A DNA stretch of 64,000 nt from Halorarum halophilum (GCF_013401515.1 NZ_CP058529.1:3038001-3102000), one strand, 5' to 3'. Positions 42,321 to 52,355 are shown, counted from the first letter of the stretch. Made by a program: numbers and translations. The notes: generated by a model from the sequence alone, not told the origin.

Positions 42321-43352
42321 TCAGGCCGACGAATCGGTCCCCGCCAGGAGCGGCGTCAGCTCGCGCGCGAGGTTCTCCCCCATCCGTATCATGGCGTCGT
42401 CGCCGGGGTGGACGAGATCGGTCGTCAGTCCGGCGGCCGTCGGGAGGACGTCCGGCCCCTCGACGAGGTGGACGTTGTCGTGGTCGCAGTCGGCGACGAC
42501 GGCTCTGAGCGCGTCCCGGAAGCGTTCGCATTCGTCGCCTTCCTCGTGGTCGGTCCGGTAGTCGCGGGCGTTCGGGAAGATCGTGATGGGGGCGACGGGT
42601 CGGTCCGGGTTCGCTCCCGCGACGGTGTCGACCATCGCGGACGCCCGGTCGCGGAACACCTTGAGCGGGAACGTGCCGACCATGTTCACCGACAGGGAGA
42701 GCGTCGCGATGTCCCAGTCGTCGCGGCCGGCGACGTGTTCGGCCATCGCCTCGTCGCAGTACGCGGTGCCGCAGGAGCCGAGGTTTATCGCGTCGGCGCC
42801 GAGGCGTCGCGCGGTCTGGTTGACGTACGTGAGCGTCTCGCTGACGGGGGCTTCGCCCTCGGTTATCGACGTGCCGTACGCGAGATATCGCACCGACGGG
42901 ACCTCCGACGCGTGCGGCGGGCGGACGGTCCCCTCGACGCCGTGGAAGCGAACGTGCCCCCCGCGGTGCTCTCCAGGGAGGACGAGCCGGCACAGACGGG
43001 GGTCGTACCGGAGCCCATCCCGGACGGATGGACGGAGGTCGGTCAACTGTTCGGGACGTTCGAGTTCGATGGTCCGGGGCTCCTCACCGACGATGACCTC
43101 CCTCCCAGTGGCCTGGAAGTCGCCCCAGAACGGACGGACCACGCTGTCGCGCACGCGTGAGGAGAGCGTCACGCTGACGGGTTCGTCGGGGACGAACCGG
43201 AGTTCGACGCCGGCGGGGTGACACATCCGACTCTGTGCCCCGTCGTTCAGCCGAGTTCGAACGTCCTCGGGCACCCGTTGCAGTCTGAGACCGTCACCGT
43301 CGACGTCTCGCAGCTCTTCGACGTTGTGAAACTGGATCCCGTCTCGTTCCAT
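42321..43352 (-). CDS. SGNH/GDSL-family esterase
   Basis: A 343-residue protein with an N-terminal beta-sandwich (about 1-150) and a C-terminal SGNH hydrolase domain. Block I is YGTSITEG (Ser nucleophile), block II NLGSCGTAY (Gly), block III SLSVNM (Asn) and block V DLVHPGDD (Asp/His). The arrangement resembles two-domain GDSL carbohydrate esterases that deacetylate polysaccharides. There is no signal peptide. Near beta-helix and rhamnose genes, deacetylation of pectic oligomers is the likely role. ATG 43352 begins the first domain. Confidence 0.8.
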   Translation of the reverse strand: MERDGIQFHNVEELRDVDGDGLRLQRVPEDVRTRLNDGAQSRMCHPAGVELRFVPDEPVSVTLSSRVRDSVVRPFWGDFQATGREVIVGEEPRTIELERPEQLTDLRPSVRDGLRYDPRLCRLVLPGEHRGGHVRFHGVEGTVRPPHASEVPSVRYLAYGTSITEGEAPVSETLTYVNQTARRLGADAINLGSCGTAYCDEAMAEHVAGRDDWDIATLSLSVNMVGTFPLKVFRDRASAMVDTVAGANPDRPVAPITIFPNARDYRTDHEEGDECERFRDALRAVVADCDHDNVHLVEGPDVLPTAAGLTTDLVHPGDDAMIRMGENLARELTPLLAGTDSSA

Positions 43353-43513
43353 CTACTCCCCCCTGCACGGCAACCTACTTATCCGTGTTCCCGCCGCCCC
43401 CCGCGTCTCCGTAATCGCATCCCGTGCACTCCGTTCTCGAACGTCACGTATCTGGTTCTCGTACGAACGTAACGGAGATAAATTATTTACGCAATGGTAA
43501 TGATTAGCTGCGC

Positions 43514-45169
43514 GTGACTGAACCCAGCTCACACAGCGACGGTACCGACCAGCACTCCGGATCCGCCCTGACGTACACCCGCCGGACGGTACTGGCACTG
43601 CTCGGCGTCGGAAGCGTCTCGGCGTTCGCCGGCGACGCAGCCGCAGACGCGCGGTCCGACGACGGAGAGACGGAGACCGGTTCCTCCGCAAGGCAGTGGA
43701 ACCGCGACGTGGACGCGAACGGCCACAGCCTCTCCGAACTCGGCGAACTCGACGTTCAGCACGTCTACACCTCGGCCCGCGACGCCGACGTTGTCGTCTG
43801 GAGGGACGAAGCGGGCGTCTTCCACGCCGACGGCCCCGATGGGGAGGTCGCGAGCGGAGACGGCGTCGTCCCCGTCACGCGGGCGGCGATCGACGGCCTC
43901 ACCGACGGTCGAACGTCCAAGGAGAAGGTGGTCGTCGCCTCCCCGGGCGAGGTGAAGGAGGGCGACGGGTCGATCGAACTGCCCAGTTACACCGTCCTCG
44001 ACGCGCCAGTGACGCTCTCGGTTCCCGACGGCGAGGCGGTTCCGCCGGTCGTGCGGGCGGAGGGCGCATCGCAGATCGAAGTCGAATCGCTGGTCGTCGA
44101 GGGACCGGCGGACATGGGCGTCCGACTGACGAGCTGTTCGGAGGTCCGCCTCGGCGACCTGCGGATCGTCGGCGTGAGGAGCGACGGCGTCCGCATCGAC
44201 GGCCGCGGCGACGCGCCCCGCTCGACCGATATCCAGGTCGACCGGGTGTACGTGGAGGGGAACGACCACCACGCGTTCGAGACGTATGGCGTCGACCGCC
44301 TCCAGATCGACCAGGTGATCGGCGTCGACCCGGCGAGTTGCGTCGTCCTCCTCAACGACACCACGGATACGACGGTCAACAGCATCGTCGGCCTCGAACC
44401 CGGTGTTCCCGCTGGATACGCCACGTTCCGCGTCGCGAACGGCGCGCACGACATCACCGTCGGCGAAGTGGTGAGTCGCGGCGGCGCGCGCGGCGTCTTC
44501 GGCGTCTCCGAGTGTTACGACGTGACCGTCGGCGAGGTCAACATCGAGGGCGCGGCGGAACAGGGCATCCTGATCCAGAACTGTCGGAACGTGACCGTGC
44601 AGGGCGGCGTCGTGAAGAACACGAACGGGGACGGCGTCCGCATCGACTCGCGCGACGACGGCGAGCAGTTCCCCGCCGAGGGCGTCTCGGTGACCAACCT
44701 CCGCGTGTACGACGACAGGGACGACCCGCAGCAAGCCTGGGGGATCCTGGAGACCGGGCCGAACACGAACAACAACCGTATCGTCGGAAACGACGTGCGC
44801 GACGCCGCGACGGAGGGGAGCATCCGGACGTTCTCGAACACGACCGTCGTCCGGGACAACGTCGGCGGCGGGTTCGCGTCCGGCGAGGTCACCCTCTCGT
44901 CGGGCGACTCGCCCGCCGCGCGCGTGGAGGGCGTTCGAAGTTCCGACTACGCCTCGGTTCCCGGAAGCGTCGAAGCGCCGGAGGACTTCGAACCCTCGGC
45001 GCTCGATCTCCGCGCGAAACCCGCGACCGGCGGGACGTCGGCCACCTACTCGTGGGAGAGCTACTTCGAGTGGGACGGCGGGGACGGCGTCTGGGATCTG
45101 GTGTTCGAGTGGCGGACCGACCCCGGGTCGGATATCGACGTTGACTACGTGGTGGACAAGACACGTTGA
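43514..45169 (+). CDS. Tat-exported right-handed beta-helix protein
   Basis: A 551-residue exported protein. A Tat signal is clear (TRRTVLALLG, residues 22-31, then an Ala-rich cleavage region near 40-47). From about 150 to 450 it has repeated beta-helix coils, with recurring short units such as VTVGEV, GVRIDG and NVTVQGG, followed by a C-terminal beta-sandwich-like tail. It resembles polysaccharide lyases and pectinase-like helices, but I see no catalytic set of PL1 or GH28. It starts with GTG at 43514, 24-31 bases after TTATTTAC (43483-43490), and a TTAC-N6-GTAA dyad (43487-43500) covers that element. Confidence 0.75.
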   Translation: MTEPSSHSDGTDQHSGSALTYTRRTVLALLGVGSVSAFAGDAAADARSDDGETETGSSARQWNRDVDANGHSLSELGELDVQHVYTSARDADVVVWRDEAGVFHADGPDGEVASGDGVVPVTRAAIDGLTDGRTSKEKVVVASPGEVKEGDGSIELPSYTVLDAPVTLSVPDGEAVPPVVRAEGASQIEVESLVVEGPADMGVRLTSCSEVRLGDLRIVGVRSDGVRIDGRGDAPRSTDIQVDRVYVEGNDHHAFETYGVDRLQIDQVIGVDPASCVVLLNDTTDTTVNSIVGLEPGVPAGYATFRVANGAHDITVGEVVSRGGARGVFGVSECYDVTVGEVNIEGAAEQGILIQNCRNVTVQGGVVKNTNGDGVRIDSRDDGEQFPAEGVSVTNLRVYDDRDDPQQAWGILETGPNTNNNRIVGNDVRDAATEGSIRTFSNTTVVRDNVGGGFASGEVTLSSGDSPAARVEGVRSSDYASVPGSVEAPEDFEPSALDLRAKPATGGTSATYSWESYFEWDGGDGVWDLVFEWRTDPGSDIDVDYVVDKTR

Positions 45170-45337
45170 ACTTCGGTCGTGCTGGACGGGTGGTAGTTCG
45201 GCGATCCGACCCGGGCGTCTCGAACGGGCCCCTCCAGGGGTCCCGTAGACGCGTCGCGTGAGGCACCCGTTGACCGTGCGTTCCCGGCCGGTGTCGTGGC
45301 CGCGTCCGCGGCCGACCGAGGGAGTCCCACGTTGGCC

Positions 45338-45796
45338 TCACTCGGCGTGGAGCGTGACGTAGCCGTCGAAGTTGAGGACGACGGACTGGGCGAGATCCCC
45401 GAAGATGGCCTTCCCCGTCGGGGAGCGCTTTCGTCCGAGGACGAAGACGTGGTCGCTCCCGGTCTCCTCGGCGACTTCGACGACGGTCTCCGCCCGTTCG
45501 TCCTCGTCGGCGATGCGCGCGACGACCTCGTACGGGACGGCGCCGTCCGCGAGGACGTCCTGCGCCAGTTCCTCGGCGACGTTCGCGGCTGCAGTGAGGA
45601 CCTGGTCGTCCGTGTAGGTCGTGTTCTCGACGCTGCCGATGGTGTCGAGCATCTCCTGGGTCTCGTCGAACTCGTCCTCGGTGAACGTCACCAACAGGAC
45701 GAGGTCGGCGTCCGCCCCGACGGAGTACTGTTTGGCCTCCTGCAGGAGCCCCCTGTGCGTCTCGGTATCGTCCACGAGGACCACTCCTCGATCCAT
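45338..45796 (-). CDS. universal stress protein, UspA family
   Basis: A 152-residue cytoplasmic protein of the UspA fold. It opens with GVVLVDDTETHRGLL and ends with DHVFVLGRKRSPTGKAIFGD, where the G-x2-G-x9-G(S) type nucleotide-binding loop is found in ATP-binding members (here RKRSPTGKAIFGD). Such proteins are common and numerous in haloarchaea and often adjoin transporters. It is divergent from the small membrane protein at 45907. No specific role in the sugar island can be read. Confidence 0.85.
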   Translation of the reverse strand: MDRGVVLVDDTETHRGLLQEAKQYSVGADADLVLLVTFTEDEFDETQEMLDTIGSVENTTYTDDQVLTAAANVAEELAQDVLADGAVPYEVVARIADEDERAETVVEVAEETGSDHVFVLGRKRSPTGKAIFGDLAQSVVLNFDGYVTLHAE

Positions 45797-45906
45797 ACTG
45801 GAGGCATACGACCGGCATTATCTAACTCTACCGACGGGGACTCCCCGACGGACGACGTACGTTCGGCGGACAACACAATCAAATAGGCCGTGGACGACTA
45901 CCCGCC

Positions 45907-46125
45907 ATGTCCGAACCGCGCCTCGCCGGGATCCTTCGGGACTATACGACGAAGATGAAGTACGTACTCGTCATCTCGGCCGTGTCCATCCTCCTCCTGT
46001 TGCTGTCGCTGACGGCCGTCGAACCCGGCACGAGCACCCACGTGCTCGTCCTCGTGCAACTGGCGACGTTCGTCGTCCTCTTCGTCGGCGTGGTCGTCCT
46101 GCTCTGGGTGATCCACCGCACGTGA
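45907..46125 (+). CDS. small two-helix membrane protein
   Basis: A 72-residue protein with a basic N-terminus (LRDYTTKMK), one helix at about 18-37 and another at about 46-68 ending IHRT. An AATCAAATAGG element (45876-45886) lies at leaderless spacing before ATG 45907. It immediately precedes importer 2, as the gene at 14082 lies within importer 1. No family is recognised; a small partner or regulator of the importer is conceivable but unproven. Confidence 0.65.
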   Translation: MSEPRLAGILRDYTTKMKYVLVISAVSILLLLLSLTAVEPGTSTHVLVLVQLATFVVLFVGVVVLLWVIHRT

Positions 46126-46241
46126 CCGGACGTCGCCCGTCCGGACGGAGTGGGGTTCGTGGTCACGGACGAGGAACATCACCCGAAACCGGCAATTTCG
46201 ATATGTATTTATAGGATGGATAGTATGATAAATGATGACGC

Positions 46242-48071
46242 ATGGCAAAAAGGAGTTTGAGCCGTTGGAGCAGACGAGACTTCGTAAAGTACGGCGCCGT
46301 CGCGGGCAGTGCGGGTCTGGCGGGTTGTTTTAGCGAATCGGAGACCACGCCGACGGGCGATACGGGCGGCGACGGGAGCGACGGAGGGAGCGGAGTAGCG
46401 GACGACACGCTCGACTTCCCCGCCGGACGGCCGCCGACCGACGTCCAGTTCAACAGGTACAGCCTGGGGAACTACGCCCACACGCTGCAGGACCAACTGT
46501 TCGAGCAAGTCGCCAGAGGGTACGCGGACGGGTCGGTCCGGCCGGACCTCCTCGAGGAGATGACCGTGGACGGCAGGACGCTCACGCTGAAGTTCCCGAA
46601 GAACTTCAAGTGGTGGAACGGCGACGACCTGACGGCCGAGGACTACTTCGTCGGCCTCGAGATCGACAGGCTCCAACAGCCCGAGAAGTCCACCATCGAG
46701 AGCAACGAGCTGGTCGACGACTACACCATCGAGCGGACGTTCAAGAACGCCGTCGCGCCGAACCTGATGAAGGCGGACGTCGCGGAGACGTTCGTCAACA
46801 CGCCGCGATCCGTCTACAAAGAGTACCTCACGAAACTGCAGGACGCCGCCGACCAGGGCGAACGCGACGCGGTGACCGAGGAACTGCTGAACCTGAAGAT
46901 AACGACCCAGCAGCTGATCGACGAGGGACTCGGCAACGGCCTGTACCAGGTCACCGGGTTCAACTCCTCGGAGACGAAGCTGAAGAAGTTCGAGGACCAC
47001 CCGTACGCGGACCGAACGGACATCCCGAAGGCGCGGATCATCCCTGAGACGGCGGCCGACGTGGACTCGCTCGCAGTGAACAACAAGGTCGACATGAACC
47101 CCGACGTCCTCATGTCGAAGTCCCAGCGGGGTTCCTACCCGGAGAACCTGCAGAACGTCTACCGCCTCAACTGGTTCCGGACGCAGAAGTTCACCTTCAA
47201 CTTCAAGAACGAACACCTCGCGAAGCTCCCCGTCCGGCGGGCCATCGCCCACGCGGTGGACCTCGAGTCGATGGTCGCCGCGATGCGACAGGCCGGAACC
47301 GTCGGCAAGCCGCCGAAGAAGCAGACCGCGCTCCGATCGACCATCCACGACAAGTACCTCGGCTCGGACTTCGTCGACAAACTCATCGACTACCCGACGT
47401 CGAAGGACGTCGAGGGCGCGACCGCGCTGATGGAGGAGGCCGGGTACACCAAGAAGAACGGAAACTGGGTGGACCCCGACGGGAAGCAGTTCACGTTCAA
47501 CGTCCTGACCTCGAACGAGAACATCCAGGTGCAGGCGACGAAGGTGTTCAACGACCAGTTGAACTCCTTCGGCCTCCAGACGAAGATCAGCACCGTCAGT
47601 TCCTCGGACTACTACCAGCGTCTCCAGACGTACCAGGCCGACATCTTCTGGATCTGGCACGTCGCGAAGGCGTTGTGGCACCCCACGGCGTACTTCTCGA
47701 ACAACTTCTACGGCATCGAAGTCGGCGACCCGTCCAGCGGGGACGCCGGCCCGACCGGGAAGCCGTTCACGACGACCATTCCGAGCGAAGTCGGCGCGAA
47801 GGAGGTTCAGGGCGGCGGAACGGAGATCCAGCCCGCGAAGCTGATGAACGAACTGCCGTCGTCGGAGTCCAAGAAGGAGGTCAAAGAGAACACCAGAAAG
47901 CTCGTCCAGTGGTTCAACTACGCGCTTCCCGACCTCGTGTTCGTCGAGGAGGACTCGGGGTACTGGGGCGACGTCGAGGACTTCTCGATGCCGGCCGAGG
48001 GCGACCAGGAGCTCAACACGAACCGACCCGGCCAGTTCTCGTTCAAGAACGGGTGGATCAGCTCGAAGTAA
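46242..48071 (+). CDS. ABC transporter substrate-binding lipoprotein, family 5 (2)
   Basis: A 609-residue SBP_bac_5 binding protein. The Tat motif is SRRDFVK (10-16) and the lipobox ends AGLAGC (Cys29); a Gly/Ser/Asp linker follows before the mature domain near residue 55. It is clearly more distant from the protein at 12104 than their downstream permeases are from each other, suggesting different ligands. TATTTATAGG at 46206-46215 is a strong TATA box in a locally AT-rich stretch, centred about 31 bases before the ATG. Genes 48134-52308 supply the membrane and ATPase parts. Confidence 0.9.
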   Translation: MAKRSLSRWSRRDFVKYGAVAGSAGLAGCFSESETTPTGDTGGDGSDGGSGVADDTLDFPAGRPPTDVQFNRYSLGNYAHTLQDQLFEQVARGYADGSVRPDLLEEMTVDGRTLTLKFPKNFKWWNGDDLTAEDYFVGLEIDRLQQPEKSTIESNELVDDYTIERTFKNAVAPNLMKADVAETFVNTPRSVYKEYLTKLQDAADQGERDAVTEELLNLKITTQQLIDEGLGNGLYQVTGFNSSETKLKKFEDHPYADRTDIPKARIIPETAADVDSLAVNNKVDMNPDVLMSKSQRGSYPENLQNVYRLNWFRTQKFTFNFKNEHLAKLPVRRAIAHAVDLESMVAAMRQAGTVGKPPKKQTALRSTIHDKYLGSDFVDKLIDYPTSKDVEGATALMEEAGYTKKNGNWVDPDGKQFTFNVLTSNENIQVQATKVFNDQLNSFGLQTKISTVSSSDYYQRLQTYQADIFWIWHVAKALWHPTAYFSNNFYGIEVGDPSSGDAGPTGKPFTTTIPSEVGAKEVQGGGTEIQPAKLMNELPSSESKKEVKENTRKLVQWFNYALPDLVFVEEDSGYWGDVEDFSMPAEGDQELNTNRPGQFSFKNGWISSK

Positions 48072-48103
48072 GTCCCTCGCGACGGAGGCCTCGCAATGAA
48101 ACG

Positions 48104-48111
48104 TTTATACT
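48104..48111 (+). promoter_or_regulatory. internal promoter before importer 2 permeases
   Basis: TTTATACT is centred 26 bases before the GTG at 48134, so the permease-ATPase genes can be transcribed leaderless and independently of the binding-protein gene that ends at 48071. The equivalent sequence before the importer 1 permease is at 14402-14418. Confidence 0.6.
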
Positions 48112-48133
48112 ATCGTGCGGGAGATGCTAACCC

Positions 48134-49141
48134 GTGACGCCACGATACCTGTTGAAGCGACTCGGACAAGCATTGTTGACGTTCTTCGTCACAATCACGG
48201 TATCGTTCGGGCTGTATCAGGCGATGCCGGGCGGTCCGACGGAGGCGATGAAGAGCGTCATCCTCTCACAGAGCGGTTCGACCGGTATGGACATCGACCG
48301 CCTGAACACGCTGATTCAACTGTACACGAACGTGAACCCGGATCAACCGGTCCACGTGCAGTACCTGAACTACGTCAGGGACGTGGTACTGTACCAGGAC
48401 CTCGGTCGGTCGTTCTTCAAGAACGAGAAGGTCACGACGCTCATCCTCCAGCGGCTGCCGTGGTCGATGTTCATCAGCCTGTACGCGTTCGCCCTCGGAT
48501 ACTCGCTCAGCATCATCCTCGGCGTGCTGACCGCGTACAAGGAGAAGTCGCGGTTCGACTCCGGCGTCTCCTCCGTCGTCATCGCGCTCAACTCCATCCC
48601 CTACTACATCGTGGGCGTCGTGCTCATCTACTTCCTCGCGATCGAGCAGTCGTACTTCCCCGTCGGGGGCCGAATTGGCTCGGGAGTCCCGGTGGGGTAC
48701 AACCCAGACTTCATGATCAGCCTCGTCAAGCATGCCGCGCTTCCGGCCATCTCGATGGGAGTGCTCGCCACGTCAGCCGCCCTCTCGATGCGCGGGAACG
48801 CGATACGGATCCTCGGCGAGGACTACGTCCGCGTCGCGCAACTTCGCGGCCTCCGCGACACGAGAATCGCGACGCAGTACCTCGGGCACAACGCGATACT
48901 GCCGATGTACACGCAGTTCATGATCGGTATCGCGGGCGTGTTCAGCAGCGCCGTCATCGTCGAGGAGGTGTTCTCCTACCCCGGGATGGGACTGCTGATG
49001 TTCGAGGCGGTGAAGACCCAGGACTACCCGCTGTTGATGGGGACGCTCATCGTCTTCACGGCCATCTCGCTGACGGCCATCTTCGTCGCCGACCTCACGT
49101 ACAGCCTCATCGACCCACGAATCTCGGTTGACGAGTCATGA
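48134..49141 (+). CDS. ABC transporter permease, DppB-type (2)
   Basis: A 335-residue permease, paralogue of the gene at 14425 and alignable along its length: an N-terminal helix ending GLYQAMPGGP, a periplasmic loop, and the cytoplasmic coupling segment ILGEDYVRVAQLRGLRD that docks on the ATPase. It begins with GTG at 48134, 22-30 bases from the internal TATA box. The next permease gene overlaps its stop codon by four bases (ATGA), showing tight coupling. Confidence 0.9.
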   Translation: MTPRYLLKRLGQALLTFFVTITVSFGLYQAMPGGPTEAMKSVILSQSGSTGMDIDRLNTLIQLYTNVNPDQPVHVQYLNYVRDVVLYQDLGRSFFKNEKVTTLILQRLPWSMFISLYAFALGYSLSIILGVLTAYKEKSRFDSGVSSVVIALNSIPYYIVGVVLIYFLAIEQSYFPVGGRIGSGVPVGYNPDFMISLVKHAALPAISMGVLATSAALSMRGNAIRILGEDYVRVAQLRGLRDTRIATQYLGHNAILPMYTQFMIGIAGVFSSAVIVEEVFSYPGMGLLMFEAVKTQDYPLLMGTLIVFTAISLTAIFVADLTYSLIDPRISVDES

Positions 49142-50145
49142 GTAACCCCGAATCAGACACCTTCGACCTACAGAACCTCTACGACGAGAGCAGCGACCAC
49201 GAACCCGAATCCAGGAAGGTTCGGCTCAAGCGAGCGATAGACCTGAACGCGCTGGCGCCCGCCCGGGTGGCCAGCGACGACTGGCGCGCCCTCCTCGGCG
49301 GCGCCATCCTGGCGGTGTTCGTCCTCATGGGAACCGTCGGCGTCGCCCTCGTGGACAAGCCGACGAGCGGCGACGCGCCGGTCCTCGCGGCCCCGTTCCA
49401 GGCGCTCGCGTACCCCTTCGGGACGGACGTGTTCGGCCAGCCGATCCACGCCCAACTCATCCACGCGACGCCCGGCATCTTCAAGATGATATTCGCCGGG
49501 GCCGTCGTCAGCGTCGGGTTCGCGGCCGTCGTCGGCGTCCTCTCCGGGTTCAAACACGGCGAGCGCATCGACACGATACTGATGACGTTCACGGACGTCG
49601 TCATCACGATCCCCGGGCTTCCGCTCATCATCGTCATCACGGCGATCTTCCAGCCGGAGAACCCCTACCTCGTCGGCGTCTTCCTCGGCATCGACAACTG
49701 GCCGGGGCTCGCCCGGACGGTCCGGTCGCAGGTGCTCAGCATCCGCGAGGAGTCGTACGTCGAGGCGTCGGAGATCATGGGGATTCCGCTCTCGACGATT
49801 CTCCGCCGGGACATCCTCTCGCAGCTCATGCCGTACGTGATGATCAACGGCGCGATCACGTCGCGACGCATCATCTTCGAGTCCGTCGGGCTCTACTTCC
49901 TCGGCATCCTGCCGTTCACCACGTTCAACTGGGGCGTGATGATGAACCTGGCCTACGAGGGGAACGCGCTGACGCGGCCGGAGATGCTGCACTGGATGGT
50001 GTTCCCGATGCTCTGCATCTTCCTCCTGTCGTTCAGCCTCGTCCTCCTCTCGCAGGGACTCGACAGCCTGTTCAACGTCCGCCTCCGCGCCCGGCACGCG
50101 AACACGACCAAGAAGGACGCATCGCACACCAGCCAAAGCGACTGA
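49138..50145 (+). CDS. ABC transporter permease, DppC-type (2)
   Basis: A 335-residue permease paired with the preceding one. It has a short polar N-terminus (about 40 residues, much shorter than in the importer 1 paralogue), YPFGTDVFGQ in the first periplasmic segment and the coupling loop VEASEIMGIPLSTILRRDI. The ATG overlaps the upstream stop (ATGA). Seventeen bases separate it from the next ATPase gene. The short N-terminus shows that the acidic extension at 15416 is an addition, not a family feature. Confidence 0.9.
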   Translation: MSNPESDTFDLQNLYDESSDHEPESRKVRLKRAIDLNALAPARVASDDWRALLGGAILAVFVLMGTVGVALVDKPTSGDAPVLAAPFQALAYPFGTDVFGQPIHAQLIHATPGIFKMIFAGAVVSVGFAAVVGVLSGFKHGERIDTILMTFTDVVITIPGLPLIIVITAIFQPENPYLVGVFLGIDNWPGLARTVRSQVLSIREESYVEASEIMGIPLSTILRRDILSQLMPYVMINGAITSRRIIFESVGLYFLGILPFTTFNWGVMMNLAYEGNALTRPEMLHWMVFPMLCIFLLSFSLVLLSQGLDSLFNVRLRARHANTTKKDASHTSQSD

Positions 50146-50161
50146 CCGAGAAGGTAAGACA

Positions 50162-51235
50162 ATGAACTCGACACTCGATACGGAAACCGGGACGGACGAC
50201 GCGGCGCGGGACGAATCGGAGGTGGTGTTCGAAGTGCGGGACCTCGAGGTCACCTTCGGCACCAACCGTGGCGAGTCGAAGGTGGTTCGCGACGTCGACC
50301 TCGACATCCACCGCAACGAGACGCTCGGCATCGTCGGCGAGAGCGGGAGCGGAAAGTCGATGCTGTCGTCGACGCTGCTCAACGCCGTCGTGGACCCCGG
50401 CGAGACCAGCGGCGAGGTGACGTACTACCCGCCCGACGGCGGCGACCCGATCTCGGTGCTCGACCTCTCCGAGAGCGAACTGAAGGAGTTTCGCTGGGAG
50501 GAGGTGGCGATGGTGTTCCAGGGCGCGATGAGCTCGTTCAACCCGGTCAAGCGGGTTCGCGGCCACTTCTCAGAAACGTTGGAGGACCACAACCGTGACG
50601 TCGACGCCGGAATGGACCGGGCGCGCGGAATCCTCGAGGACCTCTACCTCGACCCCGACCGCGTCCTCAACGCGTACCCGTACGAGCTCAGCGGGGGGAT
50701 GAAACAGCGCGCGCTCATCGCGCTCGGGCTCGTCCTGGAGCCGGAGGTGCTGGTGATGGACGAACCGACGGCGGCGCTGGACCTACTGATGCAGCGCTCC
50801 ATCATCTCCCTGCTTCGCGACCTCAAGGAGGAGTACGACCTGACCATCATCTTCATCACCCACGACCTGCCGCTGTTGACCAAGCTCGCGGACCGACTCG
50901 CGGTGATGTACGCGTTCGACATCGTGGAGGTGGGCGACACGGAGGAGATACTGTACCACGCGGCGCACCCGTACACCCGGATGCTCCTGCAGGCGACGCC
51001 GGACCTGAACGTCCCCGTCGAGGAGATGCGGTCCGTCGAGGGGAACAAGCCGGACCCTGTCATCAGGATTCCCGGTTGTTCCTACCACCCGCGCTGTCCC
51101 ATGGCTGACGAGTCGTGCACGCAGGCGGAACCGCCGATGGTGATGCGGTCGCCGGGCCACCGAACCGCCTGCTTCTACCACGACGACGTGGACGAAGCGA
51201 TGCCGCTCCGGAGCGACGGGGAGGGCCGACGATGA
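50162..51235 (+). CDS. ABC transporter ATPase, DppD-type
   Basis: A 357-residue ATPase equivalent to the first half of the fused protein at 16560. Walker A is GESGSGKSM, the signature [10 protein letters not shown] and Walker [12 protein letters not shown]; the oligopeptide-type C-terminal region with CSYHPRCP is present, with clustered cysteines of the kind thought to bind iron-sulfur or metal. Its stop overlaps the start of the second ATPase (ATGA at 51232-51235). It works with the permeases at 48134 and 49138. Confidence 0.92.
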   Translation: MNSTLDTETGTDDAARDESEVVFEVRDLEVTFGTNRGESKVVRDVDLDIHRNETLGIVGESGSGKSMLSSTLLNAVVDPGETSGEVTYYPPDGGDPISVLDLSESELKEFRWEEVAMVFQGAMSSFNPVKRVRGHFSETLEDHNRDVDAGMDRARGILEDLYLDPDRVLNAYPYELSGGMKQRALIALGLVLEPEVLVMDEPTAALDLLMQRSIISLLRDLKEEYDLTIIFITHDLPLLTKLADRLAVMYAFDIVEVGDTEEILYHAAHPYTRMLLQATPDLNVPVEEMRSVEGNKPDPVIRIPGCSYHPRCPMADESCTQAEPPMVMRSPGHRTACFYHDDVDEAMPLRSDGEGRR

Positions 51236-52308
51236 GCTCCGACTCCTCGGTCGTCTCCGTCGACGACGTGTCGGTCCACTTCACGAACAACGGCGGGCTC
51301 CTCGACCTGTTCTCCGAGAACGAGACCGTCCGCGCCGTCGACGGCATCTCGCTCGACATCGGCGAGAACGACGTGGTCGCGCTCATCGGCGAGAGCGGAT
51401 GCGGGAAATCGACGCTCGGGAAGGCCATCATCGGCGCGGAGCGCCCGACGTCGGGGACGGTCACGTTCCGCGGTCAGGACATCTGGGAGGCCCGCGACGA
51501 ACGTGATCCGGAGATACCCTTCTCCGAGATCAGGCGCTCGCTCCAGATCATCCACCAGGACCCCGGCAGCGCGCTGAACCCGAATCAGCGCCTGTTGACC
51601 TCCCTGATGCTCCCGATGAAGAAGTGGTACCCCGACCTGAGCCGCGAACGGCGCAAGGAGCCCATCCTCGCGCTCCTCGAGAAGGTCGGACTGTCGCCCG
51701 CGGAGGACTTCGTCAACCGCTTCCCGCACCAGCTGAGCGGGGGCGAACAACAGCGGGTGGTCCTCGTCCGGTCGCTCCTCTCGAATCCGGACCTGATCCT
51801 GGCCGACGAGGCCATCAGCGCGCTCGACGTGAGCCTCCGGGTCGAGATGATGGACCTCATGCTCGAACTGCAGGAGCTGTTCGGCACGTCGTACCTGTTC
51901 ATCAGCCACGACCTCTCGAACGCCCGGTACCTCGCGGAGAAGGCCGGCGGGCGAATCGCCGTGATGTACCTCGGGAGGATCGTCGAGGTCGGTCCGATAG
52001 AGCAGGTGATAGAGAACCCACAACATCCCTACACGAAGGCGCTGAAGTGGGCAACCCCCAACCTGTACGGCGACGAGGGCGAGGAGGAGCTCCCCGTCCG
52101 AGAGATAGACATCCCGGACCCGGTCGACCGTCCGTCCGGGTGCCACTTCCACCCCCGGTGTCCGAAGGCACGAGAGATCTGCCGCACGCGGGATCCGGAC
52201 CTCATCACCACGGACGACGGCCACGGCGCCCGATGCTACCGGGCGGACGAGTCCCACGAGTACTGGGACAGTCAGAGCATCGTCGACGACGAGGGCGAAC
52301 TCCGGTAG
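51232..52308 (+). CDS. ABC transporter ATPase, DppF-type
   Basis: A 358-residue ATPase equivalent to the second half of the fused protein at 16560. Walker A GESGCGKST, signature [11 protein letters not shown], Walker B LILADEAISAL (an Ala replaces the usual Pro after Glu), and C-terminal CHFHPRCP. The two halves end alike (HEYWDSQSIVDDE here, [13 protein letters not shown] in the fusion), showing common origin. The ATG at 51232 is chosen because of the four-base overlap with the upstream stop. Confidence 0.92.
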   Translation: MSSDSSVVSVDDVSVHFTNNGGLLDLFSENETVRAVDGISLDIGENDVVALIGESGCGKSTLGKAIIGAERPTSGTVTFRGQDIWEARDERDPEIPFSEIRRSLQIIHQDPGSALNPNQRLLTSLMLPMKKWYPDLSRERRKEPILALLEKVGLSPAEDFVNRFPHQLSGGEQQRVVLVRSLLSNPDLILADEAISALDVSLRVEMMDLMLELQELFGTSYLFISHDLSNARYLAEKAGGRIAVMYLGRIVEVGPIEQVIENPQHPYTKALKWATPNLYGDEGEEELPVREIDIPDPVDRPSGCHFHPRCPKAREICRTRDPDLITTDDGHGARCYRADESHEYWDSQSIVDDEGELR

Positions 52309-52355
52309 TCCGAACAGCATCTATTTGTGAGTGGCTGTCTAACGCTCGGGATACC

